Source: Huiozyma naganishii CBS 8797
Taxonomy: Eukaryota > Ascomycota > Saccharomycetes > Saccharomycetales > Saccharomycetaceae
Direction: 5' to 3'
Length of the DNA: 64,000 bases
Assembly: GCF_000348985.1 (NCBI RefSeq)
Contig: NC_035933.1
Location: forward strand, 310,001 to 374,000
Below, one piece after another: positions 38,460 through 47,971 of the stretch. The number at the start of each line of letters is the position of its first letter. Position 1 is the stretch's first letter. The notes under the pieces are model-generated. The model was not told where the DNA came from. It made no database searches and was given only the letters and a program-made list of their open reading frames with translations. The position numbers and the translations under genes are program-made.

Positions 38460-40381
38460 TCAAAGCCAATGAGACGTCGCGTCCTTGTAAAGGGACTGCC
38501 AAATGTAAGCCTCACTCAAAAGCATTTCGATATCTGATTCCCGCCAGTCCTTTGTTGGCGGGTTCTGCAGGAACGTAATAATCTCTTGAAAATCCATCCC
38601 GCAGAGTTGGTCGCTCCACTTGATTAAGAACGCGGCGCACACGAAGACATGGAACTCGTTCAGGGACGAGGACTGTCTCGTTCCGCTTGCATCGTCCGAT
38701 CCGGCCCCGCTTGCCGTCGTTTTCGTGACCGCTGTAGTTGCGGAGAAGGACCTCACTGAGAGTGGCGACGAGGGCGACGCCCCCACCGTAGCCTCGGTTC
38801 TTATCTTGCTCGGCGGTGTTTGGAAAGTTGAGACCGTACGCTGCGCCGGTGTTGTTGGTGCAGAGAGGTCCGCACCAGCGCTTGCTCCCGTGGTAGCACC
38901 CCCCACTGATGAATCCTGCGACGTCTCCGCCAGGTACGTGTCCCACATGCGGATGACGACGTCCATCTCGAACTCGCGCATGAGCAGGCAGTTCATCCAC
39001 CTGAAGGCGAACTGTATGAACTCGACGTGTTCGTTGGTGAAGTGGTCGTACAAGTCTGCGTCGATCCGCTTGACGAGTTGCGAGAGGTTCTTGACCTGTT
39101 TAAGGATCCCCGGTTGTCCGTGTATGTAGTTGTCCGTGATCTGTTCTAGCAGTTTTGTGAGACACCAGAAGGTGTCTGCCTCGAGTTGCACCGTCTGTTC
39201 CTCGGACATGTACATCGCCGGGTCCCTGTTTGCTACTTCGTCGATCTGAGACGCTGGGAGGTACTCTGTGAGGAAAATCTGGTAGAAAGGTGTGACGAGG
39301 TCGTTTATGCCCTGGACGTAACCGGACGCCGGGTGTCTTATAGCCCAGAGGTACAAAATCTTCTGCAAGCTGTGTTGCACTGATTTGAACTGGTACAGCG
39401 GTATACTTGGGTTCGTCCTTGGCAAATCAATCTCTATCTGATGCCACGTCGGGATATCCCTCTGGTGGTTCTGCTCGTCAAAAGTGTGTGTGATCCCATC
39501 GCGGTACTCCTTACGTTTCCGCTGGAGAAAGCTTTCGTGCCGCTTCGTGTTTGCCGGGAGGTAGCCAATGAGCAGTTTCCACACTTTTGGCCTGTTCGGC
39601 TTCGGAATTCCGTTCCAACTGAGTTGTCTCAGTTCTTTGACGTTAAGTATGTGTTTGGAGCTGAGCAAAGCGTTGAACTTAGTGATACGTGCCATCATCG
39701 AGTTGAGTTCCTGGACGTCGCGCTCCTGGGCGATCTCTGTGGGCGTCCGCGTCTCCGGCACAACCGCTGGCCCGGGGGTCCCCCTGCTGCCACTGCCCGT
39801 GCCCGTGAGGTTCGGCAATTGCGGGTACGAGTGTGTCGAAGCCCGTGAGAGCGAGTCCGCCGTACCAGCGCTCCCGCCGTTCAAGTACACTGGGATCGGC
39901 ATGTTGTAGTCATCGATCACTGCGCTCCAGTCCTCGTCGAGGTCTTGAAAGTACTTCCCGCTACCGTCAGTGGTGAAGGACGTTGTCGACGCAGAGTGAC
40001 CCGCATTGGCCCCACCAGTGGGCCTGTTGTTACTGTGAGACGAGCGCCTGCTCTGTTTCAGCAGAGCATTGCTGTCGTTGGAGGCGGACCGCGAGGGGGG
40101 CATGTACCTCAGCGGCGAGTACCCTTGCAGCGCGGAATGCTGCTTCCTCGGCCCGCTGATCGCCGCAGCCTGCTGCTTCGACATGGCGTCAAAGTTCCCA
40201 TCCGCACTCGACGACCGGGCCGCAATACCGCCTGTAGCACCGCCCGCGGCCTGGCCCTTGTGCGGACTGCCCGATATCTTCCACGACTTCATCAGCGACG
40301 TGACGAGCCCAGCACCGCCCAAAGTAACCCCCGTCCCCGCTCCCGCATCTCCTTCCCACTCCCATGCGACCGCACACCCAT
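38460..40381 (-). CDS. GYP1: Gyp1, TBC-domain Rab GTPase-activating protein (apparent frameshift near 5' end)
   Basis: Gyp1 is a cis-Golgi GAP for Ypt1. The main frame contains the TBC domain with IPKPNRPKVWKLLIGYLP, the arginine finger in HQIEIDLPRTNP and the glutamine finger in GYVQGINDL, and ends KDATSHWL as in S. cerevisiae. Its first in-frame ATG is 40292 (610 aa), yet LVTSL just before that Met is also conserved. An ATG at 40381 in another frame encodes MGVRSHGSGKEMRERG, resembling the S. cerevisiae start. One extra base in the C5 run at 40328-40332 (G5 on the coding strand) joins the two and gives 640 aa, against 637 in S. cerevisiae. Homopolymer error is the simplest explanation. Matches YOR070C. 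Confidence 0.9.
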
Positions 40382-40541
40382 CCTCACAAATGCAGTCTTG
40401 ACGAGAGACACAGCCCACGAGCCAAAGCAGTTGCAACCGTTAACGTACGCAGACGGTACGTGATATTCAATATAATATTATATATACTGAGTTTAGTAGT
40501 AGTAGTAGTAGTTAGTGTACAGAAGAGATGGGGTGGACGGT

Positions 40542-41582
40542 CTACTTGCGCTGCTTCTTCTTCGCAGGCGGCGCGACGTCGATGTCCGTGGCGGTCGTGA
40601 AGTCCTCGCCGTAGCTGTCGTCCGAGATTTCCGGGTCGTCCTCGCCCGGGGTCTGGTCGAACTTGCTCTTCAGACCCTTCATCTTACGGGTCTGCAACTT
40701 CATGAGCTCTTGCTTGCCCAGGTGCACGCGGCCGAACTTGTCACCCATGCTGTCGCGCTCGACGTTCTTGACCTGTGGTGCGCCGAGCGTCTGCTTCGCG
40801 CGGACGTGCGCCTCACGAACAAGATCCGGCTCTGGAGTGTGCACTCTGCCGACTTTGAAGTCCAGGCGAGGTCCCGTCTCGACGAGCTCCACACGGGGCA
40901 GTTTCTGACCCTCGGAACGGTACGTCCTCAGTCTATACACGCGGAACAGCAGTGGTGGAGTCGTCTCCTCAGTCTCGGGTTCCCCCACGGTCAACGAGAT
41001 GACGTGTTGGAGCCCAGCGACGTCCTGCAGGTTGTGCTGCTCGTCGTGGGCACGGTCCCCCCTGAAGAAGTCCATGAAGAGAGACTTCAATTGACGGTAC
41101 ACTGGGTGAGTGTCAAACAGCGCACCTTGGAAGGAGAACATCGGGTTGAGACCGACCTGTGCAGCGGCGATCCCCGCAGCGGCACTCTCCCCACGCAACT
41201 CAGACATCAAACGGGAGGACTCCCTCAGCACTGAGAGCTCCACCATATCGTACACTTTGTAATTGAAAGTCCTTGCGAACGTGAGCGTGTGTGGTCTCTT
41301 CTTCGAGTGGGTCGCAACGACGACGAGCGAGGAATCGTTCTTCTCCGCGAGAAACTCGAGCGAGGAGGCATCCTCGAAGCACCGCACTTTGTTCTTCCGC
41401 TGGAACCGCTTCACGTACGGCTTCTTCAAGTTCCCCAACTCGACACACACGTCGTGCAAGTACTGACTCGAGGACTCCCCGGGGACGAACAGAGCACGCT
41501 TCACGTTCTCGACCAGCTTCGGCTCCCGTTTCTCCAGGGCCCTCTTCGCGCGCGCATTCTTCGGCTTGACTGTGCGGATCAT
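40542..41582 (-). CDS. RPF2: Rpf2, Brix-domain 60S assembly factor
   Basis: This 346-residue protein (S. cerevisiae 344) brings the 5S RNP (5S rRNA, uL5, uL18) into pre-60S particles together with Rrs1. The N-terminus MIRTVKPKNARAKRALEKRE and the Brix domain (about 30-235), with SSQYLHDVCVELGNLKKPYV and VVVATHSKKRPHTLTFARTF, are highly conserved. The Arg/Lys-rich tail follows an acidic patch near residue 320. In S. cerevisiae RPF2 is on the sister track (YKR081C), between genes that are all on chr XV here, showing reciprocal duplicate loss. It shares a promoter with SGO1 that contains PAC and RRPE sites. Confidence 0.95.
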   Translation of the reverse strand: MIRTVKPKNARAKRALEKREPKLVENVKRALFVPGESSSQYLHDVCVELGNLKKPYVKRFQRKNKVRCFEDASSLEFLAEKNDSSLVVVATHSKKRPHTLTFARTFNYKVYDMVELSVLRESSRLMSELRGESAAAGIAAAQVGLNPMFSFQGALFDTHPVYRQLKSLFMDFFRGDRAHDEQHNLQDVAGLQHVISLTVGEPETEETTPPLLFRVYRLRTYRSEGQKLPRVELVETGPRLDFKVGRVHTPEPDLVREAHVRAKQTLGAPQVKNVERDSMGDKFGRVHLGKQELMKLQTRKMKGLKSKFDQTPGEDDPEISDDSYGEDFTTATDIDVAPPAKKKQRK

Positions 41583-41678
41583 CTATACGGTTCTGGCAGT
41601 GATGGTAGACGGCAACAGACAGACCACAAGACGTGAAACAGAGAGCTCAGCTCACCTTGAAGTGCAACTCATCGATTC

Positions 41679-41708
41679 AACTCATCGCAAATTTTGGAAA
41701 ATTTTTCA
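41679..41708 (-). promoter_or_regulatory. PAC and RRPE ribosome-biogenesis promoter elements of RPF2
   Basis: AACTCATCGC (41679-41688) is the reverse complement of the PAC motif GCGATGAGTT, and GGAAAATTTTTCA (41696-41708) is an RRPE-like element. The pair lies 97-126 bp upstream of the RPF2 ATG and is the standard architecture for ribosome-biogenesis genes (Dot6/Tod6 and Stb3 sites). A second partial PAC (CTCATCGA) is at 41668-41675. Confidence 0.75.
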
Positions 41709-41779
41709 CTGAAACGAAATCGAGAACTTTGAAGAGGACTGTGGTGTTGACGACTTCCGGTGGGTTGAGGTCTGTGAGG

Positions 41780-42907
41780 ATGACTGCGGGCGTGCTGGAG
41801 CAGCTGGCGGCGGTGGTTGGTCCCGGTCCTGTGGATGGCGGTGCTGGGAGTGTTCTCAGGGCGCAGAACGGGTCGCTGGCGAGGGAGAACGGGGTTTTGA
41901 GGGGCAAACTGCGCGAGTTGGAGGCCCGGGTGGTGCAACTTGTGAGGGAGAACTTTATTGTCGAGAGGGACCGTGTGCGGCTGCGCCGCATGCTGGAGAA
42001 GAAGTTCGATGAAATTTTGGAGCTATGTGAAGGAGTTGAGCACAAGAACACCGATGATACACCTCGTTGCACAAACAAGCTTGTCACAGAGAGACGGAGA
42101 CGGCGACAGTCGACGTTTGTGGTCGCTGAGGAATTGCCGGCGGGAACGAGTTCGGTAAAGGTTCCCGTCTTTAAAGATACAGACATAGAATCGGCGAATG
42201 TTTCTTCGACAGTAGAACACCAGGAGACTGCTGTCAAGGATACACCTAAGAAGACCACTTCGAATGCTGCTAAGAATACAGCTACGAATGATACTTCGAA
42301 AGTCACTTCGAATGGACCTGCGAATACCACTTCGAAGACCACTTCAAATGAACCTGCGAATACCACTTCGAACATTCCCAAGAGCACTGCCGCTGACGCT
42401 GGCAGTGCTCTTGGCAGTGCTCTTGGCGGTGATTCTCCCCGGAAACCCCGTACAAGGGGCAGACACGTAAGCTACAAACTGCCCTCGCTACGCTGCAAGA
42501 TGCGTAGGCCCTCTGAGTCCCTAGTAGATGCCACGACAACCGTGGATATAAATGCTCTTGCAGTGTACAACACAGCAGAAGAGGCTGCAGAGGCAACGGA
42601 TAAAGTGCCCCCGGTACTCGCTGATATCACGAATAAACGTACAGCTACACAACCTGAGGGGACGACCACCACGTTGAAGAAGCACAAGAAAAAGAAGAAG
42701 AGGAAACTGTTCAGCGGTGGGATTGTTAACGACTTGGAAACCTCACAACCACGGCAAGAACTGGGCTCGCTGGACGGGCCCGGTCTCAGGTTCCGCAACG
42801 ACGATCTCGCCGTGTTCAATCTCTTCGAGGGCAACTTCACAGCAACAAGAACCAAGAAAACGTACAGGAGTGCAAACTCCAACAAGAACTACCCTCTGCG
42901 GTTATAA
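41780..42907 (+). CDS. SGO1: Shugoshin (Sgo1), protector of centromeric cohesion
   Basis: The protein has 375 residues from the first ATG at 41780, against 590 in S. cerevisiae. Shugoshin recruits PP2A to pericentromeres and senses tension. The N-terminal coiled coil (about 30-90, SLARENGVLRGKLRELEARV) is the PP2A/dimerisation region. The basic SGO box (about 225-260) reads RGRHVSYKLPSLRCKMRRPS and continues SLVDATTTVDINAL, nearly as in S. cerevisiae; it binds phosphorylated H2A. RRRRQSTFVVAEE (about 112-124) is also conserved. The shortening is in the linker, replaced partly by a Thr/Ser/Asn/Lys repeat. No D-box is obvious. Matches YOR073W. Confidence 0.93.
   Translation: MTAGVLEQLAAVVGPGPVDGGAGSVLRAQNGSLARENGVLRGKLRELEARVVQLVRENFIVERDRVRLRRMLEKKFDEILELCEGVEHKNTDDTPRCTNKLVTERRRRRQSTFVVAEELPAGTSSVKVPVFKDTDIESANVSSTVEHQETAVKDTPKKTTSNAAKNTATNDTSKVTSNGPANTTSKTTSNEPANTTSNIPKSTAADAGSALGSALGGDSPRKPRTRGRHVSYKLPSLRCKMRRPSESLVDATTTVDINALAVYNTAEEAAEATDKVPPVLADITNKRTATQPEGTTTTLKKHKKKKKRKLFSGGIVNDLETSQPRQELGSLDGPGLRFRNDDLAVFNLFEGNFTATRTKKTYRSANSNKNYPLRL
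42245..42390 (+). repeat. Degenerate tandem repeat in the SGO1 linker
   Basis: Units around aatnccacttcgaa...actcgaagacc repeat irregularly and encode (T)TSN/KNT/NTTSK-type peptides. The 12- to 24-bp periodicity suggests replication-slippage expansion. Confidence 0.65.
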
Positions 42908-42978
42908 CACCGCTCACATTCTCGCAAATTGTAACAGTGTATATATACACACACATACGTATCTACGTACATTAATGA

Positions 42979-45030
42979 TCATCGTACCAATCGGCAAACC
43001 CCAACGGTCCTGCCCTCGCACGTAACGTAAAAGCGGTTTTCGAGCCGTCTGAACACGGTGACACCACCTGAGTCATCAGTGACCTCGCAACGGATAAAAC
43101 CGCGGTCACTGATCTCACAGACTCGAACGGTAACACGCTGGAACTCCCGTAACAATTTCAGTTCCATCCCAACCCGGATATCGCATTTGAATACCTCGAG
43201 AAGTTGCAACTCCAGGTACCGTTCTCGTGCTGGGGGGACCGCAGAGACACCGTCCTTCGCACATGTCAAGTACTCATTAACACTCACACCACCGCGAGTC
43301 ACTTTCAACTGTAATTTCACATACTGACCGGGGAGCGCGATAGCTGCGGATGTGTACACTGCGTCGCTCTGGCGCACTTGTAAACGGGCCACGGTAAATA
43401 GACTGTCGTTGGTCACAGAGACCAATGTCTCACCCCTAGCAACGTGGCCTTGCCCAACCCACCCTTCAACGCACAGTTGCTTACCCTCTTGCACTTGCGA
43501 TACACACAGTAGCAACTCCTCGTTAACAGTGGTCTCATTGGCGGGAATGTCCTCCACAACGCACTCTAATAGACTCGGACCACTGTACCATTCGCACGTT
43601 TTCGATCTGTGGGCTACGGTTGCACCGCTCGTGCTGTCGCAAGGTACCCAGCACACCTGGTCGTCCGAGTACCCAATCTCAGTAAGGAATAAACGCAATT
43701 GGGCCTCCACCTCCCGGTATCGTTCTACGTACCAGTCGACAGTGTCCAGCTTGTTCATCGCAACGATCAATTTCTTGACCCCAGAGTACTTCGCAAGCAG
43801 GGCGTGCTCTATCGTGTGGCCCGTCAGATTAAACCCACTCTCAAACCCATCGGTGCTGCAGTCAACAACAAGGATAGCCATATCCATGTGCGGTATCTCG
43901 CTGACCAACCGCTGTGTGTCATTGCCACGGCTAGGAGCAACGGTGAAATTGTAACTGTGATCCCTGTACGTCACTGCATGGTGGTAGAGAGAGCCGCTGT
44001 CACCGCCTTGCTCTACAAGCCAGACAAGGTATGCGTTGGTGTCCTCCATTTTGCGCCTTTCGCATTGCCGCTTGGCGTCCCTGACGTCCTCGATGCCTAC
44101 CGCGTGTAGATCTTGCAGCAGACGACCCAGTAGAGTCGTCTTCCCGGCAGCTGTATGGCCGAGAACGACCACGTTCGTTGCAGGAACTACCTTCAAAGCC
44201 ATTTGTGATACTTCTTCCTTAGTCAGCGAGACAGCTGGCTCTTCCTTGACGGCGCCCATTTGCAACGCTTTCAAGTCCTTGGACATCTCGTCAAACGCCT
44301 TGGCCTGTTGTTCGAGAACTATGTCGTCTGGACTCGGTTTGGAGAACCGCAAACTAACCTCGTCTCTCACGGCCCGCTGTTGGGGCAAATTCACTGTGAA
44401 TAATGCGTCGTGGTGCCCGCGCAGCAACGTGGCGTACCTCTTGTTGCGATGGCGAGCCTTCGATATCGAGCGGAAAAGCGCATCGCGCCGTGAAGACGCC
44501 GGTAGAAGCTCCCCCATGTGAGGTCTTTGCCGCAACGACCACCGTTGAGTCAATTGCATGAACTGTGTAAGCACCTCTGCGTGTGCCGCGGTCCCGCCCA
44601 CGAATGCTTCCTCGTTGTTACGCGACGGCGAGCGTGACCGCACGGGTTCTCTTTGTTTAGTAACCGTAGGGTTCGGCGTGCGTACTGCATTACGCCTCAA
44701 TCTGTCAGCCAGAGTGACCCCTCTCCTCGGCGGCAGGTTCCGAACGGAACCCGTAACTTCGAGTCCGGTTTCCCGCTGTATCCGCAACCGTTCACCCAGG
44801 GAGAGTTTACCCGCCGTACCAGTACCAGCACCAGCACCAGCACCATCCCGCAACCTCTGCAGCATCGCAACACGCTTGTTGTCCCCAGTCTGCCCAACAA
44901 CCTTCGCTTCCGTCCCAGGGACGGTCCCTACTGCACGTTTCTGAGCCCTCTCCCTCGCCAGAAGCTCCAAACGAGACACGGGCTTCCCCTGCAGAGTACC
45001 CGCACTGGTACCACCATTATTAGCCATCAT
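42979..45030 (-). CDS. SKI7: Ski7-type translational GTPase-like adaptor of the exosome
   Basis: The protein has 683 residues from the ATG at 45030. Ski7 bridges the Ski complex and cytoplasmic exosome in nonstop and general 3'-5' mRNA decay. The C-terminal 400 residues are an EF1A/Hbs1-like module. The P-loop GHTAAGKTT (about 290-298) and NKLD (about 424-427) are intact, but DxxG/DAPGH is degenerate (FTVAPSRGND) and the switch-I RG-T segment is missing, so GTP hydrolysis is unlikely. The basic N-terminus carries repeated SRLELLARERAQKRA-like helices and no Hbs1 zinc-finger domain. The neighbour RTS2 is the same as at S. cerevisiae SKI7 (YOR076C-YOR077W). Hbs1 must be encoded elsewhere. Confidence 0.88.
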   Translation of the reverse strand: MMANNGGTSAGTLQGKPVSRLELLARERAQKRAVGTVPGTEAKVVGQTGDNKRVAMLQRLRDGAGAGAGTGTAGKLSLGERLRIQRETGLEVTGSVRNLPPRRGVTLADRLRRNAVRTPNPTVTKQREPVRSRSPSRNNEEAFVGGTAAHAEVLTQFMQLTQRWSLRQRPHMGELLPASSRRDALFRSISKARHRNKRYATLLRGHHDALFTVNLPQQRAVRDEVSLRFSKPSPDDIVLEQQAKAFDEMSKDLKALQMGAVKEEPAVSLTKEEVSQMALKVVPATNVVVLGHTAAGKTTLLGRLLQDLHAVGIEDVRDAKRQCERRKMEDTNAYLVWLVEQGGDSGSLYHHAVTYRDHSYNFTVAPSRGNDTQRLVSEIPHMDMAILVVDCSTDGFESGFNLTGHTIEHALLAKYSGVKKLIVAMNKLDTVDWYVERYREVEAQLRLFLTEIGYSDDQVCWVPCDSTSGATVAHRSKTCEWYSGPSLLECVVEDIPANETTVNEELLLCVSQVQEGKQLCVEGWVGQGHVARGETLVSVTNDSLFTVARLQVRQSDAVYTSAAIALPGQYVKLQLKVTRGGVSVNEYLTCAKDGVSAVPPARERYLELQLLEVFKCDIRVGMELKLLREFQRVTVRVCEISDRGFIRCEVTDDSGGVTVFRRLENRFYVTCEGRTVGVCRLVR

Positions 45031-45191
45031 CACCGGTCCAACTAAACCTCTTCTGGGGTGCGTTCGTGGTCAGCAGTGTGCACTAACAGCTCTTCTTTGA
45101 CGTTGTTTGATATCGATCTTCAAAACGGACCTCTAGAGAACTGTAGAACTATAGATGTAGAGTCACCTGGAGGGGTATCCCAAGGGTCTGG

Positions 45192-45899
45192 ATGAGCGAC
45201 TACACTAGTGCGAAGTTCATCAGCAAGCAGCTGAAGGCGAAGGGACTGCAGAAACTGCGATTCTACTGCCAGGTGTGCCACAAACAGTGCCGGGACTCGA
45301 ACGGGTTCCAGTCGCATATCAAGTCTCCGTCGCACTTGAAGCGCATTTCGCAGGTCACGCAAGCTGACATCGACCAGTACACTTCAGCGTTCCAACAGGC
45401 GTTCTTGAAGCTGCTGAGGGTGTCCCACGGGGAGAAACCCGTAGAGGTGAACAAGTTCTACAACGAGTACATCCAGGACAAGGACCATGTGCATATGAAC
45501 GCGACGCGGTTTACCTCACTTACGAAGTTCGTGCAACACCTGGGGACCACGGGGGAAGTACGAGTACAAGGCCTGGAAGACGGCGGCGGTGTGGAGGGCA
45601 CGACGAGCGTGTACATCAGCTACGTCGACCGGTCGAGTGCGAACACGGTGCTGAAACAGCAGTTGCAAGACCTAGAGGCACACGAGCGCAGGGACCAGAC
45701 GGTCAAACAGTTGCTCCTCCAGCGGCAGATTGCGAGGGGCAAGCAGAATAGTACAGACAGTGAGACCAGCGCAGACACCACGCAGGAGGACCCTGCAAGC
45801 ACGCGACAACTGCCACCAACGATCCAAATCCCTCTGACCAAGAAACGCGCACCGCACAAAATTGCCAAGAACAAGAAACGTCGCAACGTCTTCGATTGA
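45192..45899 (+). CDS. RTS2: Rts2, Kin17-like zinc-finger protein
   Basis: This 235-residue protein (S. cerevisiae 232) is a Kin17-family basic nuclear protein linked to DNA replication. The N-terminus carries a C2H2 zinc finger, FYCQVCHKQCRDSNGFQSHI (about 28-50), followed by the conserved helical winged-helix-like domain (FQQAFLKLLRVSHGEKPVEV, TSLTKFVQHLGTTG). The C-terminus is Gln/Arg-rich with a lysine-rich end (KKRAPHKIAKNKKRRNVFD). The larger animal Kin17 C-terminal KOW part is absent, as in other yeasts. Divergent from SKI7; matches YOR077W. Confidence 0.93.
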   Translation: MSDYTSAKFISKQLKAKGLQKLRFYCQVCHKQCRDSNGFQSHIKSPSHLKRISQVTQADIDQYTSAFQQAFLKLLRVSHGEKPVEVNKFYNEYIQDKDHVHMNATRFTSLTKFVQHLGTTGEVRVQGLEDGGGVEGTTSVYISYVDRSSANTVLKQQLQDLEAHERRDQTVKQLLLQRQIARGKQNSTDSETSADTTQEDPASTRQLPPTIQIPLTKKRAPHKIAKNKKRRNVFD

Positions 45900-45957
45900 T
45901 GATACTGTAACTGCAGGGGAAACCAGTGCTGGTAGTCTGTCGCCAAATGGTTCAATG

Positions 45958-46028
45958 GCGATGAGCGTGTGCCATTTTGTGACACTTTGCCAAAATGAAA
46001 AATTTTAACGCTTAAAGAAGCTCATCGC
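45958..46028. promoter_or_regulatory. PAC-RRPE-PAC promoter module of BUD21
   Basis: GCGATGAG at 45958-45965 (PAC), TGAAAAATTTT at 45996-46006 (RRPE) and GCTCATCGC at 46020-46028 (PAC reversed) lie 82-152 bp upstream of the BUD21 ATG. This symmetrical set fits a ribosome-biogenesis gene. Confidence 0.8.
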
Positions 46029-46109
46029 AGAGACTCACAGTGCGTTTGTGACAGGAGCTGTGTGGCCTCTGTTGCATCGGGAAGCAATTGGAAGGCAGTT
46101 TTGGTTACC

Positions 46110-46760
46110 ATGAGTTCAGCTACGTCGCGGCATGTCAAATTTGGCGAGTCTGATTCTGAGTCCATACCCTCAGAGTCCCGTCTGCCCGCGATTGCGAAGA
46201 AGCACGCTGTGCAAGAGTCTGACGAGTCCTCCGATAGCGATGCCCCAGAGGAGGAGACGCAGGACGCCACACGGAGAGACTTACAGAGTCAGGAGGATGG
46301 TGCACGGGAGGCACGGAGGAGGGAGCAGCAGGCGCTGCGGGAGAAGAGACGTGAACAGGACAAGCTGTTCAGGGAACAGCAGGAGTTGAAAAGACAAAGG
46401 CAGAAGCATGATGAGTCGGTGGGTGACGACGAAGTGGAGGAATTGCCCGAAGAGTTCATACAGAGGGTGCAGGAGACCCGCGCTGCCGTGGCAGATGCGA
46501 CTGCTGCTGCTGCAGAGAACAAGCACATAAACTTCCACGATTTGGAGACTACGGACGACTTGGAGAGGGAAACTGTTCAGCAGATCAAAAGGGCGAAGAA
46601 GCGGTCGTTGAAATCGCTGAGAAGGGCTGCAGTTAATAAGGGTCCCGTGACGGTGCAGCTGTTGGATTCCGCGGCAGAGAAGAGACCACCAAAGAGGGAA
46701 ACTCAGATCATGGCCACAAGGGACAGGTGGTTGAAGAGGAAGTCTCTGCGCAGACGCTAA
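46110..46760 (+). CDS. BUD21: Bud21/Utp16, SSU processome component
   Basis: The protein has 216 residues from the ATG at 46110 (S. cerevisiae 214). It is a U3 snoRNP-associated nucleolar protein for 18S rRNA processing. An acidic Ser-rich N-terminus (about 10-60) is followed by a highly charged Arg/Gln/Glu helix (about 65-125) and the conserved C-terminal block ATRDRWLKRKSLRRR. Low complexity makes domain assignment weak, but KHINFHDLE and the terminal motif match the family. The upstream in-frame codons lack an ATG. The gene has PAC and RRPE sites upstream and matches YOR078W. Confidence 0.9.
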   Translation: MSSATSRHVKFGESDSESIPSESRLPAIAKKHAVQESDESSDSDAPEEETQDATRRDLQSQEDGAREARRREQQALREKRREQDKLFREQQELKRQRQKHDESVGDDEVEELPEEFIQRVQETRAAVADATAAAAENKHINFHDLETTDDLERETVQQIKRAKKRSLKSLRRAAVNKGPVTVQLLDSAAEKRPPKRETQIMATRDRWLKRKSLRRR

Positions 46761-46857
46761 AGGGGACTACTGGGGGAACAATTGTATCATACATTTATCG
46801 TCTATATAGAAACTTGGGGAGATCCGAGCAAGCCAATGCCTTGCATCTACGGTCCTC

Positions 46858-47817
46858 TCATTCCTTAATCACGAACGAAATTATCGTCGGTAGGATAACG
46901 CCCAAAAGCACATACACGCTCTTGTCGAGGCTGCTCTTCGCAGCTGCCATGTCATGTCCCGGTAGTTCCGGCTCCGAACTGTCCTCCACGGCATTGCAGT
47001 CTCTTGTATCAAAATACGCCATTGCCTCGAATTCGTCGACGCCGACGTCATCGAAACTGGCATGGTCGTGCGATCCAGTGCCCGAGACAAACGCAGTGAA
47101 TGCCGCATACAGCAACGACCCACCACTCATTAACAACAAATTTCCACTCATCCAAGTCATTGTCTGGGACTCGTTCAAGTTGAGAGTGGACAGGATCAAA
47201 TACCCGATCGGTGTCGACAGGGAAAACGCCATCAGATTCGGGATTACCTCCCACTTGGGGAGGTTCTGCTTGCACACCATCACACTCGTCAGTGAAAGAA
47301 CGGCGGGGACTTTGTGGATGATTATTGCCACGAGTACAACTACAAGCAGCGATGGGTTGTTCACAGTGGTCCCCAGAGCGATCCCATCGGATAGGCCGTG
47401 AACAAAGAGGGCAAACACGACGTTGTTCGATAAGATGTTTACCCACACCTGTTTCGGGTTCCTTAGCACGTCCCGAAGGCTTTCCGGTGGCTGCACGGGC
47501 ATCCTTGCTGCGTTGCTTAGCCTCCCCTTCTGGCTCAGCACCAGTTGCACAATTCTGTCCAGCAGATAAACGACCAAGAATCCAACAAGCAAGTCCAATC
47601 CAACGTTCCCACCGTGCTCTTGACACTCTCGTATACCTTCAGGGACTACAAGCATGAAGGAAGTCCCCAGAAGCATCCCAACACCAAATTGCGCCAACTT
47701 GTCCAAAGAGGTCCCGTCTCGCGCGCCCATCCAGCACAACGGAATCAACCCGCACAGAAACGTAGCCAGCAGCAGCACCAGCGATAGCGCTATATTGGCC
47801 CATACCTGCCCAACCAT
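46858..47817 (-). CDS. ATX2: Atx2, Golgi ZIP-family manganese transporter
   Basis: This 319-residue protein (S. cerevisiae 313) is a ZIP metal transporter that controls Golgi Mn homeostasis. About eight hydrophobic segments are visible. The signature [10 protein letters not shown] (in [15 protein letters not shown]) is transmembrane segment IV of ZIPs with the metal-site His and Asp, and [13 protein letters not shown] supplies the His of segment V. An acidic cytosolic loop (about 245-285) sits before the last segment. Convergent with BUD21 and divergent from DIA2 (154 bp), matching YOR079C. Confidence 0.94.
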   Translation of the reverse strand: MVGQVWANIALSLVLLLATFLCGLIPLCWMGARDGTSLDKLAQFGVGMLLGTSFMLVVPEGIRECQEHGGNVGLDLLVGFLVVYLLDRIVQLVLSQKGRLSNAARMPVQPPESLRDVLRNPKQVWVNILSNNVVFALFVHGLSDGIALGTTVNNPSLLVVVLVAIIIHKVPAVLSLTSVMVCKQNLPKWEVIPNLMAFSLSTPIGYLILSTLNLNESQTMTWMSGNLLLMSGGSLLYAAFTAFVSGTGSHDHASFDDVGVDEFEAMAYFDTRDCNAVEDSSEPELPGHDMAAAKSSLDKSVYVLLGVILPTIISFVIKE

Positions 47818-47971
47818 CGCTCGGTGTAGACCTTCTGGAGTATCAACAACTAACCACTACCTGTGACCTGGGTCAGTTCTTGGTGCGATACGTGTATTAA
47901 TTAAAGATGCGATACTTACAAGACCCTGCTACTTAGCGGTTGTTGATATCAAGGGCACTCAAGCGACGACG

